64,000 nt of DNA, taken from contig NZ_NPKO01000010.1 in the NCBI RefSeq assembly GCF_008329605.1, forward strand, positions 186,001 through 250,000, written 5' to 3'. A program made the translations under genes and the position numbers. Shown piece after piece: positions 8,518 through 18,813 of the stretch (within the stretch, counting starts at the first letter, position 1; each line of letters begins with the position of its first letter). The notes below the pieces were generated by a model. The model was not told where the DNA came from. It worked only from the letters and a program-made list of their open reading frames with translations, and did not search any database. The DNA comes from Mycolicibacterium sp. P9-64. Its GTDB lineage: Bacteria > Actinomycetota > Actinomycetes > Mycobacteriales > Mycobacteriaceae.

Positions 8518-9512
8518 CCACGATGGGCGACGTCGCACGCATCGCGGGCGTCTCGGCATCTACGGTCTCTCATGTGCTCAACGGCACGCGCAACGTGGAC
8601 AAGGGCACGCGCTTGCGGGTCGAGGCGGCGATCGAGAAGACCGGGTACCGGCGCAACGTCGTTGCGCGATCACTCGCGGCGGGACGCACGCACACGGTCG
8701 GACTGTCGATCTCGGCGCTGACGAATCCATACTTCGGGAGCCTGGTGCACGCCGTGGAACGGGCGCTGTCGGACGCGGGGTACGTGCTGATCGTCGGAGA
8801 TTCGCACGACGACGTGGACTCCGAGAAACGCGTCACGGGCTCGCTTCTGGACCGGCAGGTCGACGGGATGATCGTCGCGCCTTCGGCCGGGTCGGAGCGG
8901 ATCACCATTCCCGAAATCACCCGCACCCGAACCCCCCTCGTACTGATCGACCGCGGGCTCGACGTCGAGTGCGATCAGGTCGGCCCGGAGAACTTCTCGT
9001 CGGCGCGGACGTTGACCGAGCACCTGCTCGACGTCGGCCATCGGCGGATCGCCGTGGTACGCGGCCTTGCCGGGATCTCCTCCACCACCGAGCGATTCGA
9101 TGGTTACGCCACCGCCCTCACCGAACGCGGTATCGCGGTCGACCCCGATCTGATCCTCGACGGTGACTCCAACACGGACGTGGCGGAACGCGAAGTGCAC
9201 TCGCTGATGTCGGGCGACGGCCGGCCGACCGCGCTGGTGTCCTTGAACAACGCCATGACCATCGGCACGCTCAAAGCCGTTCGCAGTCTTGGTCTGTCGA
9301 TTCCAACCGACGTGGCATTCGTGTGTTACGACGACTTCGAATGGTCGGACCTCTTCGAGCCCAAGCTCACCGCCGCAGCGCAGGACGTCGAGACGATCGG
9401 CGCCACCGCCGTCCGACTGCTCTTGGACCGCATTCGGGGATACGACGGTGCGCCGCAACGGATTCACGTGCCCACCACTCTCAACCATCGCAACTCGTGC
9501 GGATGCACGTGA
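8514..9512 (+). CDS. LacI-family transcriptional regulator
   Basis: Repressor of 332 residues. The N-terminal LacI helix-turn-helix is clear: MGDVARIAGVSASTVSHVLN, then the hinge region ARSLAAGRTHTVGLSIS. The rest is a periplasmic-binding-protein-like effector domain (FSSARTLTEHLLDVGHRRIAVVRG). The ATG at 8514 overlaps the kinase stop. Because the regulator lies inside the operon and the operon promoter region holds the AAGCGCTT palindrome at 4087-4100, it probably represses its own operon and is released by the sugar or a sugar phosphate. Confidence 0.92.
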   Translation: MTTMGDVARIAGVSASTVSHVLNGTRNVDKGTRLRVEAAIEKTGYRRNVVARSLAAGRTHTVGLSISALTNPYFGSLVHAVERALSDAGYVLIVGDSHDDVDSEKRVTGSLLDRQVDGMIVAPSAGSERITIPEITRTRTPLVLIDRGLDVECDQVGPENFSSARTLTEHLLDVGHRRIAVVRGLAGISSTTERFDGYATALTERGIAVDPDLILDGDSNTDVAEREVHSLMSGDGRPTALVSLNNAMTIGTLKAVRSLGLSIPTDVAFVCYDDFEWSDLFEPKLTAAAQDVETIGATAVRLLLDRIRGYDGAPQRIHVPTTLNHRNSCGCT

Positions 9513-9549
9513 CACCCGACCCACTGCTCTCCGAAAAGGACTCTCGATC

Positions 9550-10572
<1,023 letters not shown>

Positions 10573-10588
10573 GCCAATGGGCGTCGCG

Positions 10589-11083
10589 TTATGAGCCCGA
10601 CGGCTGATTCACCTTGCCGGTGAAGGAGAGGTTTGGCGAGCCGCCGACGGTCGTGCAGGTGCTTGTTGCGATACGGCGGTCCTTTCCGTCCAGGGCTGCG
10701 GTCATGGAGCTGATCTGGGTCGTCCCGACTCCGCTGTGCCAGAGCAGCCAGTGCACCGGGTCAACCGCAAGGGCTACACAGCTGGCGCCGTCGCCCGTGA
10801 CGTTGGTGGAGCCGGCGAGCACGCAGAGGCCGCCACCGGAATCGTGGCACGCGTTCACCGCGCCGACGGAAGCGTCGATGAAGGATGAGGCGTTTGTGAA
10901 GCTCGTCCAGGTTCCGCTGGCCGGCGAAAACGCGATGGCCGGATAGGACACGCCGCCGCCGGGTGACAGCGGCACGCTCGGCACACCGGGTGCAGGGTTG
11001 GCGTTTGGCGGTGGCCGCGGCGCCGACGCAGCGCCCAGACGGCGGATGCGAGCGCTCGCGCCGACGAGCTTCGCGGTGTGCAC
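10589..11083 (-). CDS. DUF4189-like protein without a visible signal peptide
   Basis: Protein of up to 164 residues. The core (YPAIAFSPASGTWTSF, ...AVNACHDSGGGLCVLAGS) resembles DUF4189, a small cysteine-containing domain of mycobacterial exported proteins. The region before it is Pro/Ala-rich. A signal peptide would be expected, but none is seen: the only start in frame is the GTG at 11083, and an in-frame stop lies about 60 bases further upstream. Either the protein has lost its export signal or the 5' part is damaged. Function unknown. It is convergent with the aldolase gene. Confidence 0.6.
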   Translation of the reverse strand: MHTAKLVGASARIRRLGAASAPRPPPNANPAPGVPSVPLSPGGGVSYPAIAFSPASGTWTSFTNASSFIDASVGAVNACHDSGGGLCVLAGSTNVTGDGASCVALAVDPVHWLLWHSGVGTTQISSMTAALDGKDRRIATSTCTTVGGSPNLSFTGKVNQPSGS

Positions 11084-11260
11084 GCTTGTCGAAGTCGGCC
11101 AGACACCGTGGTCGGGATTGGCAGGCAGTCGGCACGGTCATCGCCGGTATGGCCGTCGCAAAGCCTGCCCGTCGCCCCGACGACCCGGGGGCGAGTGGAC
11201 ATCCCCGGTGCCAGTTCGTAGCCTGTGCGAGACAGTGGATGACCGGGCCGAGATCTGTCC

Positions 11261-12391
11261 TTGACGCGAAGGATCGTGACAATCCGAACGAGCGGGGTGC
11301 GCCAGTCGCTTCGGCGAACGGTGTGCGGTTCAGCGGCTGTGGTCGTAGTGCTCGCCATGTCGATGGGCGACGTGAAGGCCGATCCTGCGGCCGACGCGCT
11401 GTCCAAGCTCAACGAGTTGTCCCAACAGGCGGTGCAGAGTCGCGAGGCAGTCACGACTGCCCAACGCGATGTCGACGCCAGACTGGCTGCCCAGACAGCG
11501 GCCGAAGACCGCCATCGCGCCGACCTCGTGGCGCTCGAGGTCGCGAACACCCAGCTCCAGCCCTATCAAGCCGCGGCCGACCGGGTGGCGGCGATGACCT
11601 ATATGACCGGCGGTAACGGTCAAATGACGGCGGTGCTGACCGCGACATCCCCGCAACAACTGATCGACCACCTGTCGCTTCAGCGCGTGGTAGGCGCCGA
11701 AACGGCACAGCAGATGAAGGCCTACCAATCAACACGTGAGCTTGCGGCGAGGGCTGCCCAGGCCTCGGAGAAATCGGCCGCCGACGCCCGCACCGCGGCG
11801 GAGCGGGCCTCTGCCGAGCGCGGCGATCTGCAAGCCAAGTGGCGTGACCTGCTGCGTCAGATCGCCGCTGCGGAGGCGCAGTACGCGGCGTTGACACCGC
11901 AGCAGCAAGCGGCGGTCGACAGCGCTCCCCCGCCGCCGAATGCACCCGCTCCGCCAGACCCGGCCATCGTCGCGATGCCCGGCCAACCTCCTGCCGACCC
12001 TGGTCCGTCGCTGGCAGCCGCCGTCATGGACATCCCAGAGGCATTGCCCGTCGGCGTCGCGTCCGAGGCCGGATTGCAGCCCAACACCATCGTGGCCGCC
12101 CGGGCCGTCAGCGCCAGGTTTCCTCAGATCGCCGAGATCGACGGGGTCCGGCCGGACTCCAAGCCGTGGCATCCGAATGGGCTGGCGATCGACATCATGA
12201 TCCCCAACCCCAGCAGCCCGGAGGGGATCGCGCTCGGAGACGAGATTCTTTCGTTCGCGATGAGCAATGCGGCTCGGCTCGGGCTACAGGATGTGATCTG
12301 GCGTGGCACGTACTACACGCCGGCCGGGCCGCAAGCATCGGGTTACGGCCACTTCGACCACGTGCACATCACCACGACGCCGCGGCGCTAG
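11261..12391 (+). CDS. Secreted coiled-coil protein with M15-like C-terminal domain
   Basis: Exported envelope protein of about 376 residues. A signal peptide (Arg-rich start, then SAAVVVVLAMSMGDVKA) is followed by a long Ala/Gln/Glu-rich coiled coil (about 45-200) like the N-terminal region of RipA-type proteins. Then come a Pro-rich linker (SAPPPPNAPAPPDPA) and a C-terminal domain with WHPNGLAIDIMI and GYGHFDHVHITTT, whose Asp and His residues resemble the metal ligands of M15-type peptidoglycan peptidases. A role in cell-wall remodelling is an inference. The start is uncertain: TTG at 11261, GTG at 11276 and GTG at 11297 are all in frame. Its stop overlaps the stop of the convergent topoisomerase gene in the shared CTAG. 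Confidence 0.82.
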   Translation: MTRRIVTIRTSGVRQSLRRTVCGSAAVVVVLAMSMGDVKADPAADALSKLNELSQQAVQSREAVTTAQRDVDARLAAQTAAEDRHRADLVALEVANTQLQPYQAAADRVAAMTYMTGGNGQMTAVLTATSPQQLIDHLSLQRVVGAETAQQMKAYQSTRELAARAAQASEKSAADARTAAERASAERGDLQAKWRDLLRQIAAAEAQYAALTPQQQAAVDSAPPPPNAPAPPDPAIVAMPGQPPADPGPSLAAAVMDIPEALPVGVASEAGLQPNTIVAARAVSARFPQIAEIDGVRPDSKPWHPNGLAIDIMIPNPSSPEGIALGDEILSFAMSNAARLGLQDVIWRGTYYTPAGPQASGYGHFDHVHITTTPRR

Positions 12392-14517
12392 TCGGCAGGC
12401 GTTACGTCACCGCCGGAACCCTTGATCGAAGCCTTCGCGCGGTTCTCGGCCCGCACGGCCCTCTTGCCGCGCACGAACCCCGTCGCAGAGACCGACGCCG
12501 AGAGCAGGGCGCCCTCACCGCTGACGAATGGATGGAAGCCGACGCCGGCGCCACCGCGGCCCTTCACCGGGATGTCGGCGACTTCGGTTACCTTCCAGCC
12601 CTTTTCGGAGATCGACAGGATGGCTTCGCCGTTCTGGCACGTGAGGGGCAAGGCGGCGACCACTTCGTCGTCATCGGCGGCCAGCTTCACCCCCGCCACG
12701 CCGTTGCCGGCCGCGCCCTGCGGATTCACCGCCGCCGGGTCGATGCGCAGTACCTTGCCGCGCCGTGTCACCAGTGCCAGATGCGAACCCTCCGCCATCA
12801 CGCCCGAGCGCAGCAACCCGGTGATGTCGGGTGCCACCGGGATGTCACGGGTCTTGAACGGCAGTCCGCCACCGTTGGTGAACTTCACCCGGCCGTCGGT
12901 CCACACCGCCCAGCCCAGACCTGAGGTGAGAAGCTCGCCGTGGCTGTCGGAGAAGACACCGCGGTCATCAAGTCGCCAGGAGGCGTTGACCTTTCGCTCG
13001 CGGGGGCCGTCTTCGTCGAGGTTCGCCGCGACGGGCGTGGCGTCGAAGTCCAAGACGGTGCGGCGGTCGAACTCGGCTCCCTTGAACAGTTTTGCGGTCT
13101 CCACCAGCTCACGGTCGATCACCGCCCGTCGTGCGTCGGGATTCGACACCAATTCCGTGAGCTCGACGAACTCGGCGTCCAGCTTCTCCGCTTCGGCCTG
13201 CAGCTCGATCACGTCGAGCTTGGTCAGTCGCCGAAGCTGCAGCGCCAGAACGTAATCAGCTTGTTCGGTGTCGATGCCGAACCGTTCCTGCAGCCCCTGG
13301 CGCGCCTCGTCGACGGTGTCGGATCCACGAATCACCGCCACCGCGGCGTCGATGTCGAGATGGATCAGCATCAGTCCCGCCACCAGATGACGCCGCGCGG
13401 TCACCTTCTCCAGTCGATACTCGCTGCGGCGCAGCACGACTGAATCGCGCAGATGCAGGAAGGCGGCGATCAGTTCCCGCACCGACCACCAACGCGGCAC
13501 GCGGTCCTCGTCGAGCGCAACCAGGCTGGCGGCGAACGTCGACTCCAGCGGCGTGAGGGCGAGCAGCTGCTCGCGGATCTGCTCGGCACTGTGGCCGCGT
13601 TTGGCGGTGACGACGATCCGCAGCCCGTTGCGCCGGTCGGTGAGATCGGACATGTCGGCTACACCCGACATCTCGCCCGACTCGACCAGCGCTCGGATCC
13701 TCTCCTGCACGGTGTTGCTCGCGACACCGGGCGGCAGCTCGGTGACGATGACGTTCTTGCCGTCGACGGACACCGTGCCACGCACGGTGAACGCTCCGCG
13801 GCCGGTGGTGATGTACTCACGCAGTCCGGTCGTGCCGACCACGGTGGATCCGCAGCCCCAGTCGGGGCCGGGGATGAGTTTCATCAGCCTGTCGTCGGTC
13901 ATGTTGGGGGTCTTCAGCAGAGCCCGGCACGCGGCCATGATCTCGCGCGGATTGTGCGCGGGCACCTTCGTGGCCCACCCTTCGGCGATGCCGACCGCGC
14001 CGTTGCAGAGCAAGACCGGCCACTGGGCAGGCAGCATCGTCGGCTCGATCCATTCGCCGTCGAACGTCGAGACCATCGGCACTGCGTGATCTGCGAGTTC
14101 GGCGGTCAGCGCCGCGCCGGGTGCCGACAACCGCATCTCGGTGTATCGGTCAGCGGCGGGAATGTCTCCCTGGATGCGTGGGAAAGCGCCCTGTCCGTCA
14201 ATGACTTTCACTCGCTGGAAATCAGCGGCCATCAGCGCCGCGGCCCCGTACATCGACGCGCCGCCGTGTGGGTGCAAATTGCCGGTGACCGCTGAGCAGA
14301 CCTTCGAGGACTTCTGCGGCTTGTTCCCGGGCAGCAGCCTCGATTCGTACATCTGGTACAGCAGACGCCGCTGGCCGGGCTTCAACCCGTCGAACGCAGA
14401 CGGGATGGCACGGTCGCTGACACTGTAGAGCGCGAAGGTCAGCTGGTAGTGGTTCCAGTAGTCATCGGCGCTCTGTTCGAGCACCAGATCCGGATTCTGC
14501 TCGATGATGGCGGTCAC
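12388..14517 (-). CDS. topoM: Atypical type II topoisomerase, GyrA/ParC-like subunit (TopoM-like)
   Basis: DNA-cleaving subunit of a type IIA topoisomerase, 709 residues, about 120 shorter than mycobacterial GyrA. The active-site Tyr is Tyr125 in ADRYTE. The quinolone-binding segment reads HPHGGASMYG (82-91): the aspartates of M. tuberculosis GyrA D89 and D94 are both replaced by glycine (G86 and G91), so weak fluoroquinolone binding is predicted. No canonical GyrA box is visible; the C-terminal domain is short, with only a degenerate KGRGGAGV. GTG start, AGGAAG seven bases upstream, 12 bases after the partner gene. M. smegmatis has a second type II topoisomerase, reported to add positive supercoils, with this organisation; assignment to it rests on memory of that work. 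Confidence 0.88.
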   Translation of the reverse strand: MTAIIEQNPDLVLEQSADDYWNHYQLTFALYSVSDRAIPSAFDGLKPGQRRLLYQMYESRLLPGNKPQKSSKVCSAVTGNLHPHGGASMYGAAALMAADFQRVKVIDGQGAFPRIQGDIPAADRYTEMRLSAPGAALTAELADHAVPMVSTFDGEWIEPTMLPAQWPVLLCNGAVGIAEGWATKVPAHNPREIMAACRALLKTPNMTDDRLMKLIPGPDWGCGSTVVGTTGLREYITTGRGAFTVRGTVSVDGKNVIVTELPPGVASNTVQERIRALVESGEMSGVADMSDLTDRRNGLRIVVTAKRGHSAEQIREQLLALTPLESTFAASLVALDEDRVPRWWSVRELIAAFLHLRDSVVLRRSEYRLEKVTARRHLVAGLMLIHLDIDAAVAVIRGSDTVDEARQGLQERFGIDTEQADYVLALQLRRLTKLDVIELQAEAEKLDAEFVELTELVSNPDARRAVIDRELVETAKLFKGAEFDRRTVLDFDATPVAANLDEDGPRERKVNASWRLDDRGVFSDSHGELLTSGLGWAVWTDGRVKFTNGGGLPFKTRDIPVAPDITGLLRSGVMAEGSHLALVTRRGKVLRIDPAAVNPQGAAGNGVAGVKLAADDDEVVAALPLTCQNGEAILSISEKGWKVTEVADIPVKGRGGAGVGFHPFVSGEGALLSASVSATGFVRGKRAVRAENRAKASIKGSGGDVTPAD

Positions 14518-14529
14518 GAATACTTCTTC

Positions 14530-16572
14530 CTACGTCAGGTCGAGAGCGGCGGTGTCGACACGGGAGGCGACATCGGCCATCCACGTGCGCCGGCCCTCCG
14601 GCGGCCCACCGAACAGAGTGTGGTGCAACTTTGGGTCACCGTCATCGAGGTGTACCCGAATTACGGTGCGCCGCTGCGGATCCAGCACGGTGTGCCAGAA
14701 GTCGTCGGCATCCATCTCGCCGAGACCCTTGTTGCGCTGCACCTCCACCTTGCGTTTGGAGGTGGCCTTCATCTGGGCAACCGCGGCATCGCGCTCGGAC
14801 TCGTCCTGGCAGTAGACCCGCTGCTGGCCGTCCTTGACGACGAACAGTGGCGGCAACGTGACGTAGACCATCCCGGCCTTGACCAGGGGGCGATAGAAGT
14901 CCAGGAACATCGAGATCAGGCTCGAGTTGATGTTGCCGCCGTCGGGGTCGGCGTCGGAGGCGAACAGGATCCGGTCATACCGGCAGGACTCCGGGTCGCA
15001 GTTGTCCCGTACCCCGCAGCCCAGGATGCGCTCGATCGAATCGAACTCGTCCTTGACCCTGGCCTTGCTGACGGTGAACCCATAGACGTTGGGCGGCTTG
15101 CCTTTCAGCGGGAACGCAGCCTGGAAGGTGGCGTCACGCGCGGCCTTGATGGTGCCCAGCGCGGAATCGCCCTCGCACAGGAACAGCTCGGCGCCCGACC
15201 CCCGTCCGGTCTCCCGGCTGGGCAGCAGCTTCGGCGGCAGCGACAAGTTCGTTCCCAGGCCCTTGGCCTTCGACGCCGCCCTGGACCGGGCCTTGGCGCC
15301 TTCGGCACTACGCCGCGCCCTGGCCGACTCCAGAGCCAGCGTGGTCCACAACGACACGGCTTCTGCGTTGCCGGGGTTGGCCGCCCATATGGTGACGCTG
15401 CGCGCCACGTCAGGAGCCATCGCCAAGTTCAGTGAGCGCGACGATACGGCTGTCTTGGCTTGAGAGTCCCATGCCACGTCCGGTGCCCGGGTGTCCACCG
15501 CCAGCGCGGTCACTGCGGCGAAATCCTGTGGCTCCGGGCCGTCTTCGCCCTTGGCCAGGCCCAGGTCGCGGATGCGGGACGCGCGGTCGGCCAGGGCCTC
15601 CGACAAGCCCTTGACCGCGGCGGTCAGATGGGATCCGCCACCGGGGGTGCGCACCGTATTGCAGAACGCGGAGACGGTGGCCGGCTCGGCGGGACCGGCG
15701 GTCAGGGACCAGCGGAACGGGGTCGCGCCGCGGCCAGTGGTGTATTCGCCGCGGCCCTCCACCACGGCGCGCACCCCGGGCGCGGGCGTGTCGGCGGCGG
15801 CGCACATGAGGTCCAGCAGGGTATCGGTGCCCCACGGGCCGCTGAACGGCTCGAGCAACTCGGGCCGCACCTCGTCGCCGGGCCAACCCTCGTCGACCAC
15901 GACGAGGTGAACCCCCGGCGACATCCGTGACGCGGCGTGCGCCCGCAGCAGCACCTCGTTGATGTCCACGCTCGAGTCCGGTACGACCGCCGAGTCGAAC
16001 AGGATGCGCACCGTGGTGCCGTGCGCGTCGGGCTTGCGGTTGCCGATGCCGCGCAGCTTCTGCGTGTCGGCACGAGTGAAGGGGGCAGTTGCGTCGAACC
16101 CCCGGCTCCCGGTGTCCTCGAACTCGCCGGGGTAGCCGCCGCCGAAACTCTGCAGGTAGGTCTTTCCGGCCCGGCGCACCGTCACGTCGGTCCGTGCGGA
16201 AATGAAGACCGCAGCCGCAGCGCCGATTCCGTTCAGGCCTGCGCCGGTGCTGGTGGCGTCGGTGTGTGCGGAGAACTTGCCACCCGCCCGCGCCGTGCCC
16301 AGCGTCTTGACGATGCCGTTCTTGCCGTTGACGGGGTCCGAGTCGACGGGTAGGCCACGGCCGTCGTCGGCCACGCTGACCGAGCCGTCGTCATGCAGGG
16401 TGATCGTTACGCATGAACCGCCGTGGCTGGGATCGGCGACCTCCTCGATCGCGTTGTCCACGATCTCGCGAAGCGCGGTGTTGAGGACGTCCAGACCCAG
16501 GTTCACCGCCGGCCGCAGGCGCGTGTGCTGGACATCGTCGAGCTCGGTGATGTCGGCGGCGGTGTAACTCAC
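14530..16572 (-). CDS. topoN: Atypical type II topoisomerase, GyrB/ParE-like ATPase subunit (TopoN-like)
   Basis: ATPase and TOPRIM subunit, 680 residues. The GHKL ATPase domain shows EIVDNAIEE, DDGRGLPVD and GLNGIGAAAAVFIS (all diverged from GyrB). The TOPRIM domain has LCEGDSAL with its catalytic Glu and SDADPDGGN with the metal-binding acidic triplet, then NKGLGEMDADDFW. The start is the GTG at 16572, with AAAGGA seven bases upstream, although the frame stays open for a further 27 codons. It is transcribed with the GyrA-like gene. Mycobacteria in general have only gyrase and one type I enzyme, so this pair is an accessory system; sequence distance from both GyrB and ParE suggests a separate lineage. 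Confidence 0.88.
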   Translation of the reverse strand: MSYTAADITELDDVQHTRLRPAVNLGLDVLNTALREIVDNAIEEVADPSHGGSCVTITLHDDGSVSVADDGRGLPVDSDPVNGKNGIVKTLGTARAGGKFSAHTDATSTGAGLNGIGAAAAVFISARTDVTVRRAGKTYLQSFGGGYPGEFEDTGSRGFDATAPFTRADTQKLRGIGNRKPDAHGTTVRILFDSAVVPDSSVDINEVLLRAHAASRMSPGVHLVVVDEGWPGDEVRPELLEPFSGPWGTDTLLDLMCAAADTPAPGVRAVVEGRGEYTTGRGATPFRWSLTAGPAEPATVSAFCNTVRTPGGGSHLTAAVKGLSEALADRASRIRDLGLAKGEDGPEPQDFAAVTALAVDTRAPDVAWDSQAKTAVSSRSLNLAMAPDVARSVTIWAANPGNAEAVSLWTTLALESARARRSAEGAKARSRAASKAKGLGTNLSLPPKLLPSRETGRGSGAELFLCEGDSALGTIKAARDATFQAAFPLKGKPPNVYGFTVSKARVKDEFDSIERILGCGVRDNCDPESCRYDRILFASDADPDGGNINSSLISMFLDFYRPLVKAGMVYVTLPPLFVVKDGQQRVYCQDESERDAAVAQMKATSKRKVEVQRNKGLGEMDADDFWHTVLDPQRRTVIRVHLDDGDPKLHHTLFGGPPEGRRTWMADVASRVDTAALDLT

Positions 16573-16697
16573 AGGTCGTCCTTTCGCGTCGATGCCGGGA
16601 GGGGTGCCGCAGGAATCGTAGATGGCCGGCCCGACACCGTGGCCCAGCCCCATCAGTGTGATCGTTGGCAGCGGGCGCGACCTGACAGAGTGACTTC

Positions 16698-17939
16698 GTG
16701 TCCGACGACGAATCAGTCCGTGCCTTGCTGGCCCGTCTGGGTGCCGCGATGGTGGCGACGGGGCAGCCGGTCTGCGACGTCGAGGACGAGTTGGCGGGGG
16801 TGGGTGCCGTTCTGGGTTATCCCGACGTTCAGATCGCGGCGTCGCCGACCGGGGTCATCCTGAACCTGGCCAGTGGCGCCGCCTCGACGTTCGAGTCGGT
16901 CAAGGGCGGGCTGCGGCTCGACCAAGCGGCCGAGGTCCGCGCGATCCGTCATCGGCTGTTGGAGTCCGCTCTGACGGTATCTCAGGCCACCGAAGAGCTG
17001 CTTGTTCTGCGTGACCGGCCGCCCCGCTACCCAGAGTGGTTGGCCAACCTCGGCTGGATCGCGACCGCCGTAGGGATCGCCTTGATCCTCCAGCCAGGCG
17101 GCGCGAACGTCGCCTTCGCTGCCGTGGGAGCGATCGTGGTGGTGGCCCTGTTCCGGCTGGGGCAGCGGTTCGCCCTGATCGCGACGCTGCTGCCGGCGCT
17201 TGCCGCATTCCTGTTGGCGTGCGGCGTCTTTGCCGCTGCCAATGCCGACTTGCTGGACGGACCGCTGCGCACCCTGTTGCCGCCGTTGGCCGTGCTGTTG
17301 CCAGGGGCACTGATCGTGACCGCGATGTCGGAGCTGGTCGCGGGCGACATGGTCGCCGGTGCGTCACGGTTGACCTTCGGGCTGGTCCAGCTGTTGCTGT
17401 TCACCCTTGGCATCGTCGCGGCGAGCCAGGTGGTCGCCGTGCCAGCGGCAGAGCTGACCAACGTCCGCGTCGACACGCTCGGCTGGTGGGCGGCGCCGCT
17501 CGGGCTGATTCTGATCAGCGTCGGGATCGGGGTTCTGGAGAGTCCACCGGTGCGGCTGCTGCCGTGGATCACGCTGGTCCTGGTGTTCGCCTTCGGCGCC
17601 CAGAGTTTCGGCCAACACGTTGGCGGCGCGCTGCTCGGCAGCTTCTTGGGCGCCGTCGCCGCGAGTTTGGGTGCCTCGCTCGTCGAGGCCGTCGTTCCCG
17701 ATCTGCCCCGGTTGGTGGTCTTCCTGCCTGCGTTCTGGCTGCTCGTCCCCGGCAGCCTCGGTCTGCTGTCGGCGACCGCGCTCATCGCCAACCCCGACGG
17801 TGGCGGGGCGAACGCGGCTGGGGTGGCCTCGGTGGTCTGTGCGATCGCGGCGGGGCTGTTGGTAGGGGCGGCCGTCGCACGGTCCTTCGGTGGTGCCCTC
17901 CGCAGGGCGCGGCGTGGTCGAGGCGCCGTCAGCTCATGA
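16698..17939 (+). CDS. Threonine/serine exporter of the ThrE family
   Basis: Integral membrane protein of 413 residues that fits the ThrE family (DUF1212 domain followed by a ThrE C-terminal domain), amino-acid exporters first described in Corynebacterium. The soluble N-terminal part (about 1-115) precedes about ten hydrophobic segments, with the conserved LPGALIVTAMSELVAGDMVAGASRL loop in the middle and LVVFLPAFWLLVPGSLGLLS near the end. GTG start at 16698. Divergent from the topoisomerase genes by 125 bases and alone in its unit. The C-terminus is Arg-rich. Export substrate inferred from the family only. Confidence 0.87.
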   Translation: MSDDESVRALLARLGAAMVATGQPVCDVEDELAGVGAVLGYPDVQIAASPTGVILNLASGAASTFESVKGGLRLDQAAEVRAIRHRLLESALTVSQATEELLVLRDRPPRYPEWLANLGWIATAVGIALILQPGGANVAFAAVGAIVVVALFRLGQRFALIATLLPALAAFLLACGVFAAANADLLDGPLRTLLPPLAVLLPGALIVTAMSELVAGDMVAGASRLTFGLVQLLLFTLGIVAASQVVAVPAAELTNVRVDTLGWWAAPLGLILISVGIGVLESPPVRLLPWITLVLVFAFGAQSFGQHVGGALLGSFLGAVAASLGASLVEAVVPDLPRLVVFLPAFWLLVPGSLGLLSATALIANPDGGGANAAGVASVVCAIAAGLLVGAAVARSFGGALRRARRGRGAVSS

Positions 17940-18111
17940 ACTGACCGGGTTTGGGTAGACGATGCGTTCAGCGGCATTGGCATGCCATACCCGTGTCGGC
18001 GGGTGCGAAGCCGCGGGCACGATTCCGCCAACGTGCGCTCCTGGCGGTCCGTGGGCCAGAAATCTGCCGGGAACGCGCGTTGGGCGCGGTGCCGGTGACG
18101 TTCACGTGCCG

Positions 18112-18729
18112 TCACATCCGTCTGGGACCACCAGCGATGGATAGGGCGAGTGCCTTTGCGTTCGTCGCGATGCGACGCTGGCTGAGCTTGAGTCTTCGGC
18201 GCTGGAAGGCGTAGAGCTGGGCCTCCACGCAGGCCAGCAGCATGTCGGCATACCAGCCGGCGTCCTTGGCGTCGAGGTCGGTGCGCAGCTCGCGCACGAG
18301 CAGAACGAGGTGTTGGCGCCAGCCGCCGTAGGCGCCGACTGCGAGCCGCCCCGGCGGGGTCGCCTCGGTCATCAAGAGTGCGTCAATGTTGCGCTCGGTC
18401 AACGCGATCAGGGCGTCGAGGAAGGCCTCAAGTCGCTCGTCGGCTGCAGCGCCGGGCCCCAGCGGCGGAGCACCTTTGAGGATGGCGTCCTGCAAGGCGT
18501 GTTCGTCCTCTCCGATCACCGCGGCCAGCAGTCCGGCCTTGTCGCCGAAGCGTCGATACAACGTGCCGACGCCCACGCCCGCGGCCTGCGCGATCTCGCG
18601 CATGTCGACCTTGGTGGCGTCGGGCGAGGCCAATAGCGAGCGTGCCGTCTGGAGCAGCTTCTCCTCGTTGCGCGCGGCGGCTTCCCGTTGTGGGCGCCAC
18701 CGCGGGGTCTCCAGCGCCTCTTCTGCCAT
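18112..18729 (-). CDS. TetR-family regulator
   Basis: Repressor of 205 residues with an N-terminal TetR helix-turn-helix (MREIAQAAGVGVGTLYRRFGDKAGLLAAVI, about 42-71 in pieces). The C-terminal ligand domain is not assignable. The start is the ATG at 18729; TAGGAT lies exactly six bases upstream, so the transcript is probably leaderless. It is divergent from an oxidoreductase and a small multidrug exporter, and two near-identical inverted repeats lie between them. It therefore probably represses both itself and that operon, in response to an electrophile, dye or cationic compound. Confidence 0.92.
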   Translation of the reverse strand: MAEEALETPRWRPQREAAARNEEKLLQTARSLLASPDATKVDMREIAQAAGVGVGTLYRRFGDKAGLLAAVIGEDEHALQDAILKGAPPLGPGAAADERLEAFLDALIALTERNIDALLMTEATPPGRLAVGAYGGWRQHLVLLVRELRTDLDAKDAGWYADMLLACVEAQLYAFQRRRLKLSQRRIATNAKALALSIAGGPRRM

Positions 18730-18735
18730 ACCGAC

Positions 18736-18796
18736 ATCCTAGGTGCGGAATACAGTTCCGCACCCATCCGTTAGACATGCGGAACACAATTCCGCA
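18736..18796. promoter_or_regulatory. Twin TetR operators and leaderless -10 box
   Basis: Two inverted repeats share the arms TGCGGAA/TTCCGCA around five-base spacers. Site 1 (18742-18764) has nine-base arms, GGTGCGGAA-N5-TTCCGCACC; site 2 (18778-18796) has seven-base arms. Their centres are 34 bases apart, about three helical turns. Site 1 lies directly upstream of the regulator's -10 box TAGGAT (18741-18736, minus strand), which precedes the ATG by six bases. Site 2 lies just before the oxidoreductase gene. Confidence 0.85.
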
Positions 18797-18813
18797 CCTT
18801 GATGGAGGTCCTC

